Assembly (NCBI RefSeq): GCF_024137025.1
Contig: NZ_JAMYJR010000037.1
Coordinates: 62,001 to 126,000, forward strand
Length of the DNA: 64,000 nucleotides
Reading direction: 5' to 3'
Origin: Paractinoplanes aksuensis
GTDB taxonomy: Bacteria; Actinomycetota; Actinomycetes; Mycobacteriales; Micromonosporaceae
Part shown: piece by piece, positions 8,116 through 16,392 of the stretch
How the letters are laid out: each line of letters opens with the position of its first letter
Numbering within the stretch: position 1 is the stretch's first letter
Position numbers and translations under genes: made by a program
The notes under the pieces: generated by a model
Told to the model about the DNA's origin: nothing
Databases searched by the model: none
Seen by the model: only the letters and a program-made list of their open reading frames with translations

Positions 8116-9246
8116 ATGCGTGATGCGGTGATCGTCGGAGCGGTCCGGACCCCGATCGGCCGGCGGGGCGGCGGCCTGGCCGGGGTGCACCCGGTGGATC
8201 TGTCGGCCCACGTGCTGCGGGCGCTGGCCGAGCGCACCGGCTTCGACCCGGCCCTGGTCGACGACGTGCACTGGGGTTGCGTGTCCCAGGTCGCCGAGCA
8301 GTCGTGGAACATCGGGCGCAACGCCGTGCTGGCCGCCGGGTGGCCCGAGACGATTCCGGGCACCACCATCGACCGGCAGTGCGGTTCGAGTCAGCAGGCG
8401 CTGCACTTCGCCGCGGCCACGGTGATCTCGGGTCAGGCCGACCTGGTCGTGGCGGGCGGTGTCGAGTCGATGACCCGGGTGCCGATGGGCTCGAGCGGGC
8501 AGGGCGCCGACCCGTACGGCGAAAGCGTGCGCACGCGCTACGGCGTCGACTCGTTCAACCAGGGCGTCGGGGCCGAGATGGTGGCCGAGCGCTGGGGCTT
8601 CTCGCGGGCCCAGCTCGAGGAGTACGCGCTGTCCAGCCACGCCGCCGCGGCCCGGGCCCAGGATTCGGGCGAGTTCGACGCCGAGATCGAGCCGCTGGCC
8701 GGGGTGAAGCAGGACGAGGGCATCCGCCGCGACACCTCGCTCGAGAAGCTGGCCGGGCTCAAGACCCCGTTCAAGGAGAACGGCGTGGTCACCGCGGGCA
8801 CGGCCTCGCAGATCTCGGACGGCGCGGCGGCGCTCGCGGTCACCACCTCGGAGTGGGCCGCCGCGCACGGCCTGACGCCGCTGGCCCGCGTGCACACGGC
8901 CGTGATCGCCGCGGCCGACCCGGTGATCGTGCTGACCGCACCCATGCCGGCCACGGCCAAGGCGCTGGCCCGGTCGGGCCTGTCGATCGGCGATCTGGGC
9001 GTGTATGAGGTCAACGAGGCCTTCGCCCCCGTGCCGCTGGCCTGGCTGGCCGAGACCGGCGCCGACCGCGCCCGGATGAATCCGCGCGGTGGGGCGATCG
9101 CCCTCGGTCACCCGCTCGGGGCATCCGGCGCGCGCATCATGACGACGATGCTGCACCACATGCGACAGTCCGGAATCCGATTTGGCCTGCAAACCATGTG
9201 TGAGGGCGCCGGCATGGCCAACGCCACGATTGTCGAGGCTTTGTAA
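8116..9246 (+). CDS. Acetyl-CoA C-acyltransferase (thiolase)
   Basis: 376-residue thiolase that condenses or cleaves acyl-CoA with acetyl-CoA. All catalytic residues are present: nucleophile Cys89 in TTIDRQCGSSQQAL, NEAFA near residue 300, His332 in GGAIALGHPLGASGAR, and Cys362 in MCEGAGMANA. Length is normal for the degradative/AtoB-type class. No other beta-oxidation gene is adjacent, so whether it works in fatty acid breakdown or in acetoacetyl-CoA synthesis cannot be decided. The gene is divergent from the PH-domain gene with a 35-bp gap. Confidence 0.93.
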   Translation: MRDAVIVGAVRTPIGRRGGGLAGVHPVDLSAHVLRALAERTGFDPALVDDVHWGCVSQVAEQSWNIGRNAVLAAGWPETIPGTTIDRQCGSSQQALHFAAATVISGQADLVVAGGVESMTRVPMGSSGQGADPYGESVRTRYGVDSFNQGVGAEMVAERWGFSRAQLEEYALSSHAAAARAQDSGEFDAEIEPLAGVKQDEGIRRDTSLEKLAGLKTPFKENGVVTAGTASQISDGAAALAVTTSEWAAAHGLTPLARVHTAVIAAADPVIVLTAPMPATAKALARSGLSIGDLGVYEVNEAFAPVPLAWLAETGADRARMNPRGGAIALGHPLGASGARIMTTMLHHMRQSGIRFGLQTMCEGAGMANATIVEAL

Positions 9247-9304
9247 TTCGACATTCATCGCCCCGGGGCAGCGACTTCACGGCAAGTCGGAAGTTAAACG
9301 CCAC

Positions 9305-9742
9305 ATGGACGTGTTTTCGCGTACGTTCCTCCCCGCTGCCGCCGAGGCCGGTGTCGCCATCCCGACCGTGAGCCGGCACCTGCCCGTCGTGCGCCGCTGC
9401 GTCGAGTCCGACGAGACCACCGTGCTGGTCGGCCGATGTCTGCGCCCCGAGGCTCCGCTGTCCGGCGAGTTCATGCTGGTGCTGACGCACCGGCGGCTCG
9501 TGGTGACGCAGGAGACCAAGGTGCTGCACCGCCTGCGGCTGCACCTGAATGCCAACCTGCGGCACCTGAGCAACGTGAGCTGGAGCCCGACGGCGTCGCG
9601 GACCGCGCTCGACATCGCGGCCACCGCCGTGGACGGGGTGCGCGAGCGGTTCCGGATGCGGCTGAGCAGCCCGGACACGGTGTGGCACGCGGACGGACTG
9701 CTCCGGCAGGTCTTCCACAAACAGCACGCGCTCGCCGCCTGA
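9305..9742 (+). CDS. Small protein with possible PH-like fold, unknown function
   Basis: 145-residue soluble protein starting MDVFSRTF. The central part (residues about 50-110) alternates beta-strand-like segments (EFMLVLTHRRLVVTQE) in a pattern seen in bacterial PH/SHOCT-associated domains, but I recognise no specific family. ATG 9305 was preferred to a longer frame that would run into the end of the thiolase gene. It lies 58 bp after that gene and converges on the transketolase genes. Confidence 0.6.
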   Translation: MDVFSRTFLPAAAEAGVAIPTVSRHLPVVRRCVESDETTVLVGRCLRPEAPLSGEFMLVLTHRRLVVTQETKVLHRLRLHLNANLRHLSNVSWSPTASRTALDIAATAVDGVRERFRMRLSSPDTVWHADGLLRQVFHKQHALAA

Positions 9743-9746
9743 CGCT

Positions 9747-10619
9747 CTAGCCCAGGAAGTCGACGATCGACGCGCGCAGGCCCGGTGCGTCGAGGCCGTG
9801 GGCCCGTGCGTGATCGCGCCACGAGCCGTACCGGCGGACCTCGGTGCGGCCGACGCCCAGGTGAAGCACGCGGTGCGGCAACCCTTCCAGGGCCGCGCTG
9901 ACCGCGGCGGCCGACGTCCCGGCCAGGTACGGCTCGACCAGGACGACCTCGCGGCCGGCCAGCGCACGCAGCCCTTCGGCGTCGAACGGGCGCGGCCGGT
10001 TCGTGTAGGCGACGGTCACGTCGAGACCGGTGGTCGCCTCGAGCACCGGGTCGAGCATCGGCCCGACCGCCACGACCAGTGCTTTTCCGCGGCGCAGAGC
10101 CTGCAGCCGGCCCGCGTCCCGGTGCGCCCGGCTGTTCTCCTGCACTCCTAGGCGTACGTAAACCCGGTCGTCATGCCGGGCCGCGTCGCGCAGCATGTCC
10201 GGCACCTCGTCGTGATGCCCCGGCACGTGAATCGTCCAGCCCTCGAGCGTGTCGAGCAGCGCCACGTCGCCCGGCGACTGATGCGTGTAGCCCTCCTCCG
10301 ACGCGTCGTACGAGCCGCCGATCGTGACCACGACCGCGCCCGCGTCCTGGTGGCCCAGGTCGAGCTTGAGCTGCTCGTAGGCCCGGTCGACGGCGAACGG
10401 GGCGTAGGAGTGCAGGTAGGGCCGCATCCCGGTCAGGGCCAGCCCGCCCGCCACACTGGCCATCAACTGCTCGCGGATGCCCACGTTGAGCACCCGCTCC
10501 GGATGCCGGTGCCGGGCCGGAGCGAACGATTCGGCGGAGATGTCGGCCAGCACCAAGGCCGTCCGCGGGTCCTCGTCCAGCAGCTCGGTGGTGGTGGCGA
10601 TGAAACTCTCGCGCATCAT
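9747..10619 (-). CDS. Transketolase, C-terminal subunit
   Basis: 290-residue half of a split transketolase: the pyrimidine-binding domain (MMRESF ... ADISAESFAP, with the GIREQ motif LNVGIREQLMAS supplying the glutamate that activates thiamine diphosphate) plus the C-terminal domain. The GGG/EGYTHQSPGD segment is also typical. It starts 6 bp after the stop of the N-terminal subunit gene, so the two are co-translated. Split transketolases transfer two-carbon ketol units in the pentose phosphate pathway or act in specialised sugar pathways. The operon faces soxR across a palindrome, suggesting redox control. Confidence 0.87.
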   Translation of the reverse strand: MMRESFIATTTELLDEDPRTALVLADISAESFAPARHRHPERVLNVGIREQLMASVAGGLALTGMRPYLHSYAPFAVDRAYEQLKLDLGHQDAGAVVVTIGGSYDASEEGYTHQSPGDVALLDTLEGWTIHVPGHHDEVPDMLRDAARHDDRVYVRLGVQENSRAHRDAGRLQALRRGKALVVAVGPMLDPVLEATTGLDVTVAYTNRPRPFDAEGLRALAGREVVLVEPYLAGTSAAAVSAALEGLPHRVLHLGVGRTEVRRYGSWRDHARAHGLDAPGLRASIVDFLG

Positions 10620-10625
10620 CTTCGA

Positions 10626-11306
10626 TCAGCTCCCCTTGCGTTCGACGGTGGCGACGATCAGGTTGGGGCGGTCGTGCCGCGGCTCGAGCACGCGTTCCAG
10701 GCGGTCGCGATCGCGTCCATTCACGACGGACGTGTCCCAGCCCGGGAACCGCGCGGCGATCCCGCCCGGCCAGCCGTGGGTCGAGGACTGGTTGTCGATG
10801 ACGATCGCCGTGATCGGCAGGCGGGTCGCGGCCGCGTAGGCGATGCCCTCGTGGTTCGACCCCTCGTCGAGCTCGGCGTCGCCGAGGAGCACGAAGGTTC
10901 GCGTACGCGAATAGCCTTGAGCCCGCAGGCCGAGCGCGACCCCCACGCCCAGCCCGAGGCCGTGCCCGAGCGAACCGGTGCCGACCTCGACCCCGGGGAT
11001 GCGGACGCGGTCCGGGTGATGGCCGAGCGGGCTGTCCCAGCCGCCCAGGTCGTCGAGCCACCGTTCGGGAAAGAAGCCCTTGGCCGCGAGTACGGCGTAG
11101 TAGGCGGCCGGCCCGTGCCCCTTGGAGAGCAGGAAGCGGTCGCGGTCGGGCGCGTCGACGGTCTCGGGGCTGATCCGCAGCACGCGGTCGTAGAGCACCC
11201 AGAGCACGTCCAGCGTCGAGTGGGCGCTCGGCGCGTGTTTCTCGTCCCCGGTGATCCGGTGCAGCAGGGGACCGAGCTGGTCGGGTAGCACTGCTGTCGC
11301 TGTCAT
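10626..11306 (-). CDS. Transketolase, N-terminal (thiamine diphosphate-binding) subunit
   Basis: 226-residue pyrophosphate-binding half of a split transketolase. FLLSKGHGPAAYYAVLA and GSLGHGLGLGVGVALGLR are hallmark segments, and LLGDAELDEGSNHE ... IVIDNQ carries the GD-x25-30-N thiamine/metal motif. I start at ATG 11306; a nine-codon longer frame would run into the palindrome at 11321-11340, which is more likely an operator. It forms an operon with the C-terminal subunit gene (6-bp gap). Substrate preference is not visible. Confidence 0.87.
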   Translation of the reverse strand: MTATAVLPDQLGPLLHRITGDEKHAPSAHSTLDVLWVLYDRVLRISPETVDAPDRDRFLLSKGHGPAAYYAVLAAKGFFPERWLDDLGGWDSPLGHHPDRVRIPGVEVGTGSLGHGLGLGVGVALGLRAQGYSRTRTFVLLGDAELDEGSNHEGIAYAAATRLPITAIVIDNQSSTHGWPGGIAARFPGWDTSVVNGRDRDRLERVLEPRHDRPNLIVATVERKGS

Positions 11307-11320
11307 GGGGATAGGCTGCA

Positions 11321-11340
11321 AGTTGAAGTGCACTTCAACT
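11321..11340. promoter_or_regulatory. Perfect 20-bp palindrome, probable SoxR/MerR operator
   Basis: AGTTGAAGTG followed by its exact reverse complement. It sits between the divergent transketolase start (11306) and the soxR start (11352), where a MerR-type regulator is expected to distort a promoter. The half-site spacing (GAAG-4-CTTC) resembles known SoxR boxes, although the outer bases differ from the enterobacterial consensus. Confidence 0.75.
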
Positions 11341-11351
11341 CAAGGGAAACG

Positions 11352-11792
11352 ATGGAGACGCTCACCATAGGTGACTTCGCCGCCCGCAGCGGGGTGGCGC
11401 CGTCGGCCCTGCGCTACTACGAGCGCGAGGGCCTGATCCACTCCACCCGCACGTCGGGCAACCAGCGCCGGTACGAGCGGACCGAGCTGCGGCGGGTCGC
11501 CTTCATCCGGATCGCGCAGCAGGTCGGGGTCTCGCTCGACGAGGTGCGCGCGGCCCTGGCCGAGCTGCCCGAGAACCGTACGCCGACCCGGGCCGACTGG
11601 GCCCGGCTGTCCGATCGATGGCGGCACCGCCTCGAAGAGAAAATCGCCCTGATGCAGCGCCTGCGGGACGACTTGTCCGGCTGCATCGGCTGCGGCTGTC
11701 TCTCGCTGCACCGGTGCAAATTGATCAATCCGGGCGACGCGCTGGCCGACGAGGGTCCGGGCGCCCGCATCCTGCTCAACCCGCCTTCCTGA
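11352..11792 (+). CDS. soxR: Redox-sensitive transcriptional regulator SoxR
   Basis: 146-residue MerR family activator with a [2Fe-2S] cluster that senses redox-cycling compounds. The N-terminal winged helix (TIGDFAARSGVAPSALRYYE) is followed by a dimerisation helix and by the diagnostic C-x2-C-x-C-x5-C motif: Cys111, Cys114, Cys116, Cys122 in CIGCGCLSLHRC. ATG 11352 has AAGGGA seven nt upstream. It is divergent from the split transketolase operon, with a palindromic operator between. Family assignment is firm; the transketolase as target is inferred from position. Confidence 0.93.
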   Translation: METLTIGDFAARSGVAPSALRYYEREGLIHSTRTSGNQRRYERTELRRVAFIRIAQQVGVSLDEVRAALAELPENRTPTRADWARLSDRWRHRLEEKIALMQRLRDDLSGCIGCGCLSLHRCKLINPGDALADEGPGARILLNPPS

Positions 11793-11823
11793 CCGTCCCC
11801 GGCGGGTGACATCATCCTGCGCT

Positions 11824-11973
11824 ATGCGGCGTTGGGGTGCGATCCTGCTCGCGGTGGGAGTTCTGGCCGGCGCCGGTCTGACGTGGACGTTGCAGCCCGA
11901 ACCCGAACCCCCCATCGTGCCGGGCGTGATGACGGCCGTGCGCCCCGGATCGTCGTTTCGGTCCGCTGCCTGA
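11824..11973 (+). CDS. Possible small single-pass membrane or secreted peptide
   Basis: A 49-codon frame starting ATG 11824: basic start MRRWGAILL, then a hydrophobic stretch (AVGVLAGAGLTWTL) and a Pro/Glu-rich tail. It looks like a signal anchor or lipid-free secreted peptide. There is no clear Shine-Dalgarno and no homologue that I recognise. Codon third positions are mostly G/C. It may be real or may be chance. Confidence 0.35.
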   Translation: MRRWGAILLAVGVLAGAGLTWTLQPEPEPPIVPGVMTAVRPGSSFRSAA

Positions 11974-12048
11974 GCTGAGTTTGTTCAAAGGTCGACGGGC
12001 TACTTTGAACCTGTCCGGTGAGCCGGCTCCGGTGATGAGGAGGCCCGC

Positions 12049-12756
12049 ATGGCCAGTTGGATTCTGGTGCCCTGCCTGGTCAGGCTGCGTTCCGAGTTCA
12101 ACACGATCGCCCCGAACCGGGACAAGTCGAGCGACGGTTCGGTCGGCGACTCGGCTCACCAGGACAGCCAGTCGGATCACAATCCCGACGAAACCGGCAA
12201 CGTCCCGATCCGCGATGCCGACCGCGTCAACGAGGTGCATGCGATCGACGTCGACATCGACCTGCGAGTCCCCGGCCTGTCGATGGAGAACGTCGTGCAG
12301 TTCCTGCTGACCCGATGCCGCTCGGGCGCGGAGAAACGGTTGCGCTACATCATCTTCAACCGTCGCATCTGGTCAGCCAGCAACGACTGGCGGCAACAGC
12401 GATATACCGGCTCGAACGCCCACGACCACCACGCGCACTTCTCATCGTCATACACATCCGCCCACGAAGCCTCAACCGCTTCCTGGCACCTGGAGGACGT
12501 CCCCGTGGCCCTGACCGCCGACGACAAGAAGTGGATAGCCGCCGAAATCCGAGCCGCCGTTAAGGCCGAGCTCAGAGCCGCCCTACCCGACGTACCAACC
12601 GCCACCGAAAACGCCGACGCGGTATGGAAAAAGACCCGCAGCGATCCTCGCCCACCGTGGTCCGACACCGCCCGCAACCTGCTCGGCGCCGAAATCACCG
12701 AGGCCGTCCGCGACGGAGTGGCCATCGAACGCTACCCAGCCAATGAGGGTAAGTAG
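12049..12756 (+). CDS. M15-like peptidoglycan peptidase, phage-lysin type
   Basis: 235-residue protein resembling the small M15-type L-Ala-D-Glu/D-Ala-D-Ala peptidases of actinophages and prophages. The start MASWILVPCLVRLRSEFN, then APNRDKSSDGSVGDSAH, SDHNPD (His44), VHAIDVDID and NAHDHHAHFS (His125-130) match the usual order of zinc ligands. The C-terminal part (from about residue 155) is a helical tail, perhaps for binding or dimerisation. No signal peptide and no holin or phage structural genes are nearby. It may be a domesticated or leftover lysin, close to a tRNA-Ser gene. Confidence 0.7.
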   Translation: MASWILVPCLVRLRSEFNTIAPNRDKSSDGSVGDSAHQDSQSDHNPDETGNVPIRDADRVNEVHAIDVDIDLRVPGLSMENVVQFLLTRCRSGAEKRLRYIIFNRRIWSASNDWRQQRYTGSNAHDHHAHFSSSYTSAHEASTASWHLEDVPVALTADDKKWIAAEIRAAVKAELRAALPDVPTATENADAVWKKTRSDPRPPWSDTARNLLGAEITEAVRDGVAIERYPANEGK

Positions 12757-13056
12757 CGGCTGTTTACGGCGCGATTACCTTCTCCGGATCAGCTGGGTGC
12801 TGCTCGATGTCTCGAACCCCGTGAAAGTCCGTGATCATCGCTCCCACTCAAGCGTGATCTTGGCCTTGCGACCGCAGCGCCTCGAACATCGGGGCCCGGA
12901 CGAGGCTCTGGAGCGCCTCTTGCATCTTCTCGACCGGCACAACCCCGGCCCGAAGACAGCGCGATGAGATCGAATGAGACTCGACAGGTAAGCACAGGAC
13001 CCCGCCCGGGCCTGCCGTGCGCGCAGGTCAGCGGGGGCCTTACTGAGCAGGGTGTG
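12757..13056. other. Gap without a confident gene
   Basis: No confident gene. On the minus strand a stretch (about 12850-12970) reads VPVEKMQEALQSLVRAPMFE and ends with a stop, which is protein-like and may be the tail of a lost gene. No integrase, direct repeat or terminator was recognised. Confidence 0.3.
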
Positions 13057-13141
13057 CGGAGGGCGTGGGATTCGAACCCACGAAGAGTTTCCCCTTACCG
13101 GTTTTCAAGACCGGCGCCATCGGCCACTAGGCGAGCCCTCC
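13057..13141 (-). tRNA. tRNA-Ser (TGA anticodon)
   Basis: Class II tRNA on the minus strand. Acceptor arms GGAGGGC / GCCCTCC pair over 7 bp; discriminator base is G, as in serine tRNAs. The anticodon loop CTTGAAA gives TGA. The T-arm GTGGGTTCGAATCCCAC is canonical and a long variable arm is present. The 3' CCA is not encoded. Confidence 0.95.
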
Positions 13142-13268
13142 CGATGTTGCCGTCCCAGTGTGCCAGACGGCCTGCGCGGGTCGGCGAGGAGTCGTACGGA
13201 AACTTTATTTAACACTCTTTACATAGTTCTGAGCTGGTGAAACATATGAACTGGAACATTTACAGGCG

Positions 13269-13299
13269 TTGACACAGTATCGATGGACGTGGTTATGGT
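13269..13299 (+). promoter_or_regulatory. Probable promoter of the GH30 gene
   Basis: Consensus -35 TTGACA (13269-13274) and a -10-like TATGGT (13294-13299), spacing 19 bp, 57 bp before the GH30 ATG. The surrounding 13195-13300 is unusually A/T rich for this window. A perfect TTGACA is rare here, which favours a strong housekeeping-type promoter. Confidence 0.5.
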
Positions 13300-13356
13300 T
13301 CAGAGCCTTAACCCATCCCGGCCAAGGCCCCCACCTCAGGCAAGGGAGTCCCCTGT

Positions 13357-15207
13357 ATGACCATCGGAAGGAAGATCGGGTGGGTCGCCGCGGCGACCTC
13401 GGTCGTGTCGGCGACCGTCCTGATCGCGCCGGCGGCGTTCGCCGCCAACGAGTCGGTCAACGTCTATCTGACGACGACCAGTGACAGCGGCGGCCGCACC
13501 GTCACCCGCGGCCTCCAGCAGCAGTCGCCGACCGCGTTCGCGAGCAGCAGCGGGTCGGCCAACCAGACCATCACGGTCAACGAGAACACCACCTACCAGC
13601 AGTTCGAGGGGGCCGGCGCGTCGATCACGGACACCGCCGCCTTCAACATCCGCGGGAGCGGCGCGCTCTCCGCGGCCACCCAGAACGACGTGATGACCAA
13701 GCTGTTCAGCCCGACCGGCGGCATCGGGGTCAGCGCGATCCGCAATGTCATCGGGTCGTCCGATCTGGCTCAGAACAATTTCTCGTACGACACCACGTGC
13801 TGCGACGTCAACGACTTCTCGCTCGCGCGGGACGCCGATGTCATGGCGCTGACCAAGCAGGCCGTCGGCCTCAACCCGGCCGGCTTCGTGATGGCCTCGC
13901 CGTGGACCGCGCCGACCTGGATGAAGGACAACAACGCCTACAGCCAGGGCTATCTGCAGGCCCAGTACTACAAGACGTACGCGCAGTATTTCGTGAAGTA
14001 CATCCAGGGCTACCAGGCGCAGGGCGTGCCGATCCGGTACGTCACGTCGCAGAACGAGCCGGGCTGCTGCCCCGGTTACCCGTCGATGCAGTGGCCGGTC
14101 TCGGGTCTGCAGTCGTTCGCCAAGAACGACCTGATGCCGGCGCTGCAGTCGGCCGGGCTCAACACCAAGCTCCTCATCGGGGACTGGAACTTCGACACGT
14201 ACGACCAGTGGGTGGCCCCGCTCGTCGGTGACACCGCGATCCGCAACCACCCCAACTTCGGCGGCATCGCCTGGCACGACTACGGCGGCAGCCCGTCGGT
14301 GTCGAGCACCGTACGCAACCAGTACCCGAACGTGAACATGTACATGACCGAGCACTCCGGCGGCACCTGGGTCAGCAACCAGCACGCCGAGGACATGGGC
14401 GACCTCATCGAGTACTTCCGCAACTGGGGCCGGGCCTGGACGAAGTGGTCGCTCGCGGTCGATCAGAACATGGGTCCGCACAACGGGGGCTGCGGCACCT
14501 GCACCGGCCTGGTCACCGTGCAGCGCGGAGGCAGCCGGAACGGCCAGGTCGACTACACCGTCGAGTACTACACGATGGGGCATCTGACGAAGTTCGTACG
14601 CCCGGGGGCGGTTCGGATCGACTCGAGCGCGAACGGCACCGTGCCCAACGTGGCCTTCCGTAACAGCGACGGTTCCAAGGCGCTGATCGCGTACAACACC
14701 ACCACCGGCAACCAGAGCGTCAAGGTGAACTGGGGCGGCCAGTCCTTTGTCTACAACCTGCCGGGTCGGACGTCGGCCACCTTCACTTGGAGCGGCAGCC
14801 AGTCAGGCGGTCCTTCGCAGCGGACCGGCACCATCACCGGGCTGGGCGGCAAGTGTCTCGACGTGACCGGTGGCTCGACCGCGAACGGCAACCAGCCCCA
14901 GCTGTGGGACTGCGGTTCGGGCAACACCAACCAGCAGTGGACCGTCGGCTCCGACGGCACGATCCGCGGCTTGGGCAAGTGCCTGGACGTGGCCAACAAT
15001 TCGGCGGCCGACGGCGCGGTGGTCCACCTGTGGGACTGCATCGGCTCGGTGGCCAGTCAGAAGTGGACGGTCACCGCGAGCCGGGACATCGTGAACACCG
15101 CCACCGGCAAGTGCCTCGATGTCACAGGAAACAGCACGGCGAACGGGGCCAAGCTGCAGCAGTGGGCCTGCACGGGCGCGGCCAACCAGAAGTGGACGAC
15201 GCCCTGA
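13357..15207 (+). CDS. Secreted GH30 glycoside hydrolase with ricin-type (CBM13) domain
   Basis: 616-residue exported glycosidase. A signal peptide (residues 1-29, ending IAPAAFA) is followed by a GH30 TIM barrel and side beta-domain. The acid/base glutamate is in YVTSQNEPG (Glu234) and the nucleophile in MYMTEHSGG (Glu332); FEGAGASITD near residue 85 is the typical GH30 start. From about residue 492, three ricin-B repeats (GKCLDV ... QQW / QKW) form a CBM13 sugar-binding trefoil. GH30 members cleave beta-1,6-glucan, glucosylceramide or xylan; the subfamily cannot be settled by eye. AAGGGA precedes the ATG and a strong hairpin follows the stop. Confidence 0.92.
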   Translation: MTIGRKIGWVAAATSVVSATVLIAPAAFAANESVNVYLTTTSDSGGRTVTRGLQQQSPTAFASSSGSANQTITVNENTTYQQFEGAGASITDTAAFNIRGSGALSAATQNDVMTKLFSPTGGIGVSAIRNVIGSSDLAQNNFSYDTTCCDVNDFSLARDADVMALTKQAVGLNPAGFVMASPWTAPTWMKDNNAYSQGYLQAQYYKTYAQYFVKYIQGYQAQGVPIRYVTSQNEPGCCPGYPSMQWPVSGLQSFAKNDLMPALQSAGLNTKLLIGDWNFDTYDQWVAPLVGDTAIRNHPNFGGIAWHDYGGSPSVSSTVRNQYPNVNMYMTEHSGGTWVSNQHAEDMGDLIEYFRNWGRAWTKWSLAVDQNMGPHNGGCGTCTGLVTVQRGGSRNGQVDYTVEYYTMGHLTKFVRPGAVRIDSSANGTVPNVAFRNSDGSKALIAYNTTTGNQSVKVNWGGQSFVYNLPGRTSATFTWSGSQSGGPSQRTGTITGLGGKCLDVTGGSTANGNQPQLWDCGSGNTNQQWTVGSDGTIRGLGKCLDVANNSAADGAVVHLWDCIGSVASQKWTVTASRDIVNTATGKCLDVTGNSTANGAKLQQWACTGAANQKWTTP

Positions 15208-15221
15208 TCCTTCGTTGACCG

Positions 15222-15256
15222 AAAACGGCGGGGCCTTCGCGGTCCCGCCGTTTTTC
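15222..15256 (+). terminator. Rho-independent terminator after GH30 gene
   Basis: Arms AAAACGGCGGG / CCCGCCGTTTTT with an 11-nt loop and a T-run, 14 bp after the GH30 stop. Confidence 0.85.
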
Positions 15257-15283
15257 GTCGTACGCCTCGGGCAAGCTGGACCC

Positions 15284-16243
15284 ATGCAAGCGATCGTGAT
15301 CGAGGACAAGCAACTGGTCCGGCGCGAGGTGCCCGACCCCGAGGCCGGCGAGGGCGAGGTCGTCGTCGACGTCACCGCGGCCGGCGTCAACCGGGCCGAT
15401 GTCGCGCAGCGCCAGGGCCACTATCCGCCCCCGCCCGGCGCTTCGCCCTATCCCGGGCTCGAGTGCGCGGGTGTGATCAGCGTGGTCGGGCCCGGGGTGA
15501 CCGGCCACCACGTCGGCGAGCGGGTCGCCGCGCTGCTGTCCGGCGGCGGCTACGCCGAGAGGGTCGCGGTGCCGGTCGGGCAGCTGTTCCCGGTGCCGAC
15601 CGGCCTCTCGCTGACCGAGGCGGCCGCCCTGCCCGAGGTCAGCGCCACGGTCTGGTCGAACGTGGTCGACCGCGACCGCCTGCGCAAGGGCGAGACGCTG
15701 CTGGTGCACGGCGGCGGCAGCGGGATCGGCACGTTCGCGATCCAGCTCGGCCGGGCGCTGGGCGCCTCGGTCGTCACCACCGCCCGCGCGGCCAAGCACG
15801 ACTTCCTGACCGGGCTGGGGGCCGACCTGGTGGTCGACTACACGACTGACGACTTCGTGGCGGCCACCCACGACTTCAACGGGCGCGGGGCCGATGTCAT
15901 CCTCGACATCGTCGGCGCGAAGTATCTGAGCCGCAACATCGAGGCGCTGGCCCCCAACGGCCGGCTCACGGTGATCGGCATGCAGGGCGGGCGCAAGGCC
16001 GAGCTCGATCTCGGCGCTCTCATGGCCAAACGGGCCTCGGTGTCGTCGACGAGCCTGCGGGCGCGCCCGGCCGCGGACAAGGCGCGCATCGTGGCCGGCG
16101 TGACGCGGACGGTGTGGCCGTTGATCGAGGCGGGCGCGATCCGGCCGGTCATCGAGACCACCATGCCGTTGGCCGAGGCGACCGAAGCGCACCGGCTGAT
16201 GGAATCGAGTAGTCACATCGGCAAGATTTTGCTAACTCCGTGA
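15284..16243 (+). CDS. NAD(P)H-quinone oxidoreductase, zinc-independent MDR family
   Basis: 319-residue medium-chain dehydrogenase/reductase of the PIG3/quinone oxidoreductase group, reducing quinones with NADPH in the cytoplasm. MQAIVIEDKQLVRREVPDPE opens the GroES-like domain, and the Rossmann fold carries VHGGGSGIGTFAIQLG. Structural and catalytic zinc cysteines of alcohol dehydrogenases are absent, as expected. ATG 15284 is used; the longer frame from 15119 overlaps the ricin domain of the preceding gene and includes its terminator. It is monocistronic by context. Confidence 0.9.
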   Translation: MQAIVIEDKQLVRREVPDPEAGEGEVVVDVTAAGVNRADVAQRQGHYPPPPGASPYPGLECAGVISVVGPGVTGHHVGERVAALLSGGGYAERVAVPVGQLFPVPTGLSLTEAAALPEVSATVWSNVVDRDRLRKGETLLVHGGGSGIGTFAIQLGRALGASVVTTARAAKHDFLTGLGADLVVDYTTDDFVAATHDFNGRGADVILDIVGAKYLSRNIEALAPNGRLTVIGMQGGRKAELDLGALMAKRASVSSTSLRARPAADKARIVAGVTRTVWPLIEAGAIRPVIETTMPLAEATEAHRLMESSSHIGKILLTP

Positions 16244-16392
16244 GTCAAACTCACACTTTTGAGTGATTAATCCTCGGCGTTACTCCTATTTTGTCCGCTT
16301 TTTGCGGCGTGGTGTGGCCGTTTGCGTGATCAAACCTCCCAGCATGGTGGAACTCCGGCCGAGTGATCGGCCGAGCGACACCAGGAGGTCTC

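Noticed and set aside
13057..13141. tRNA-Ser as an attachment site of a mobile element
   Set aside because: No integrase, excisionase or direct repeat of the tRNA end was seen.
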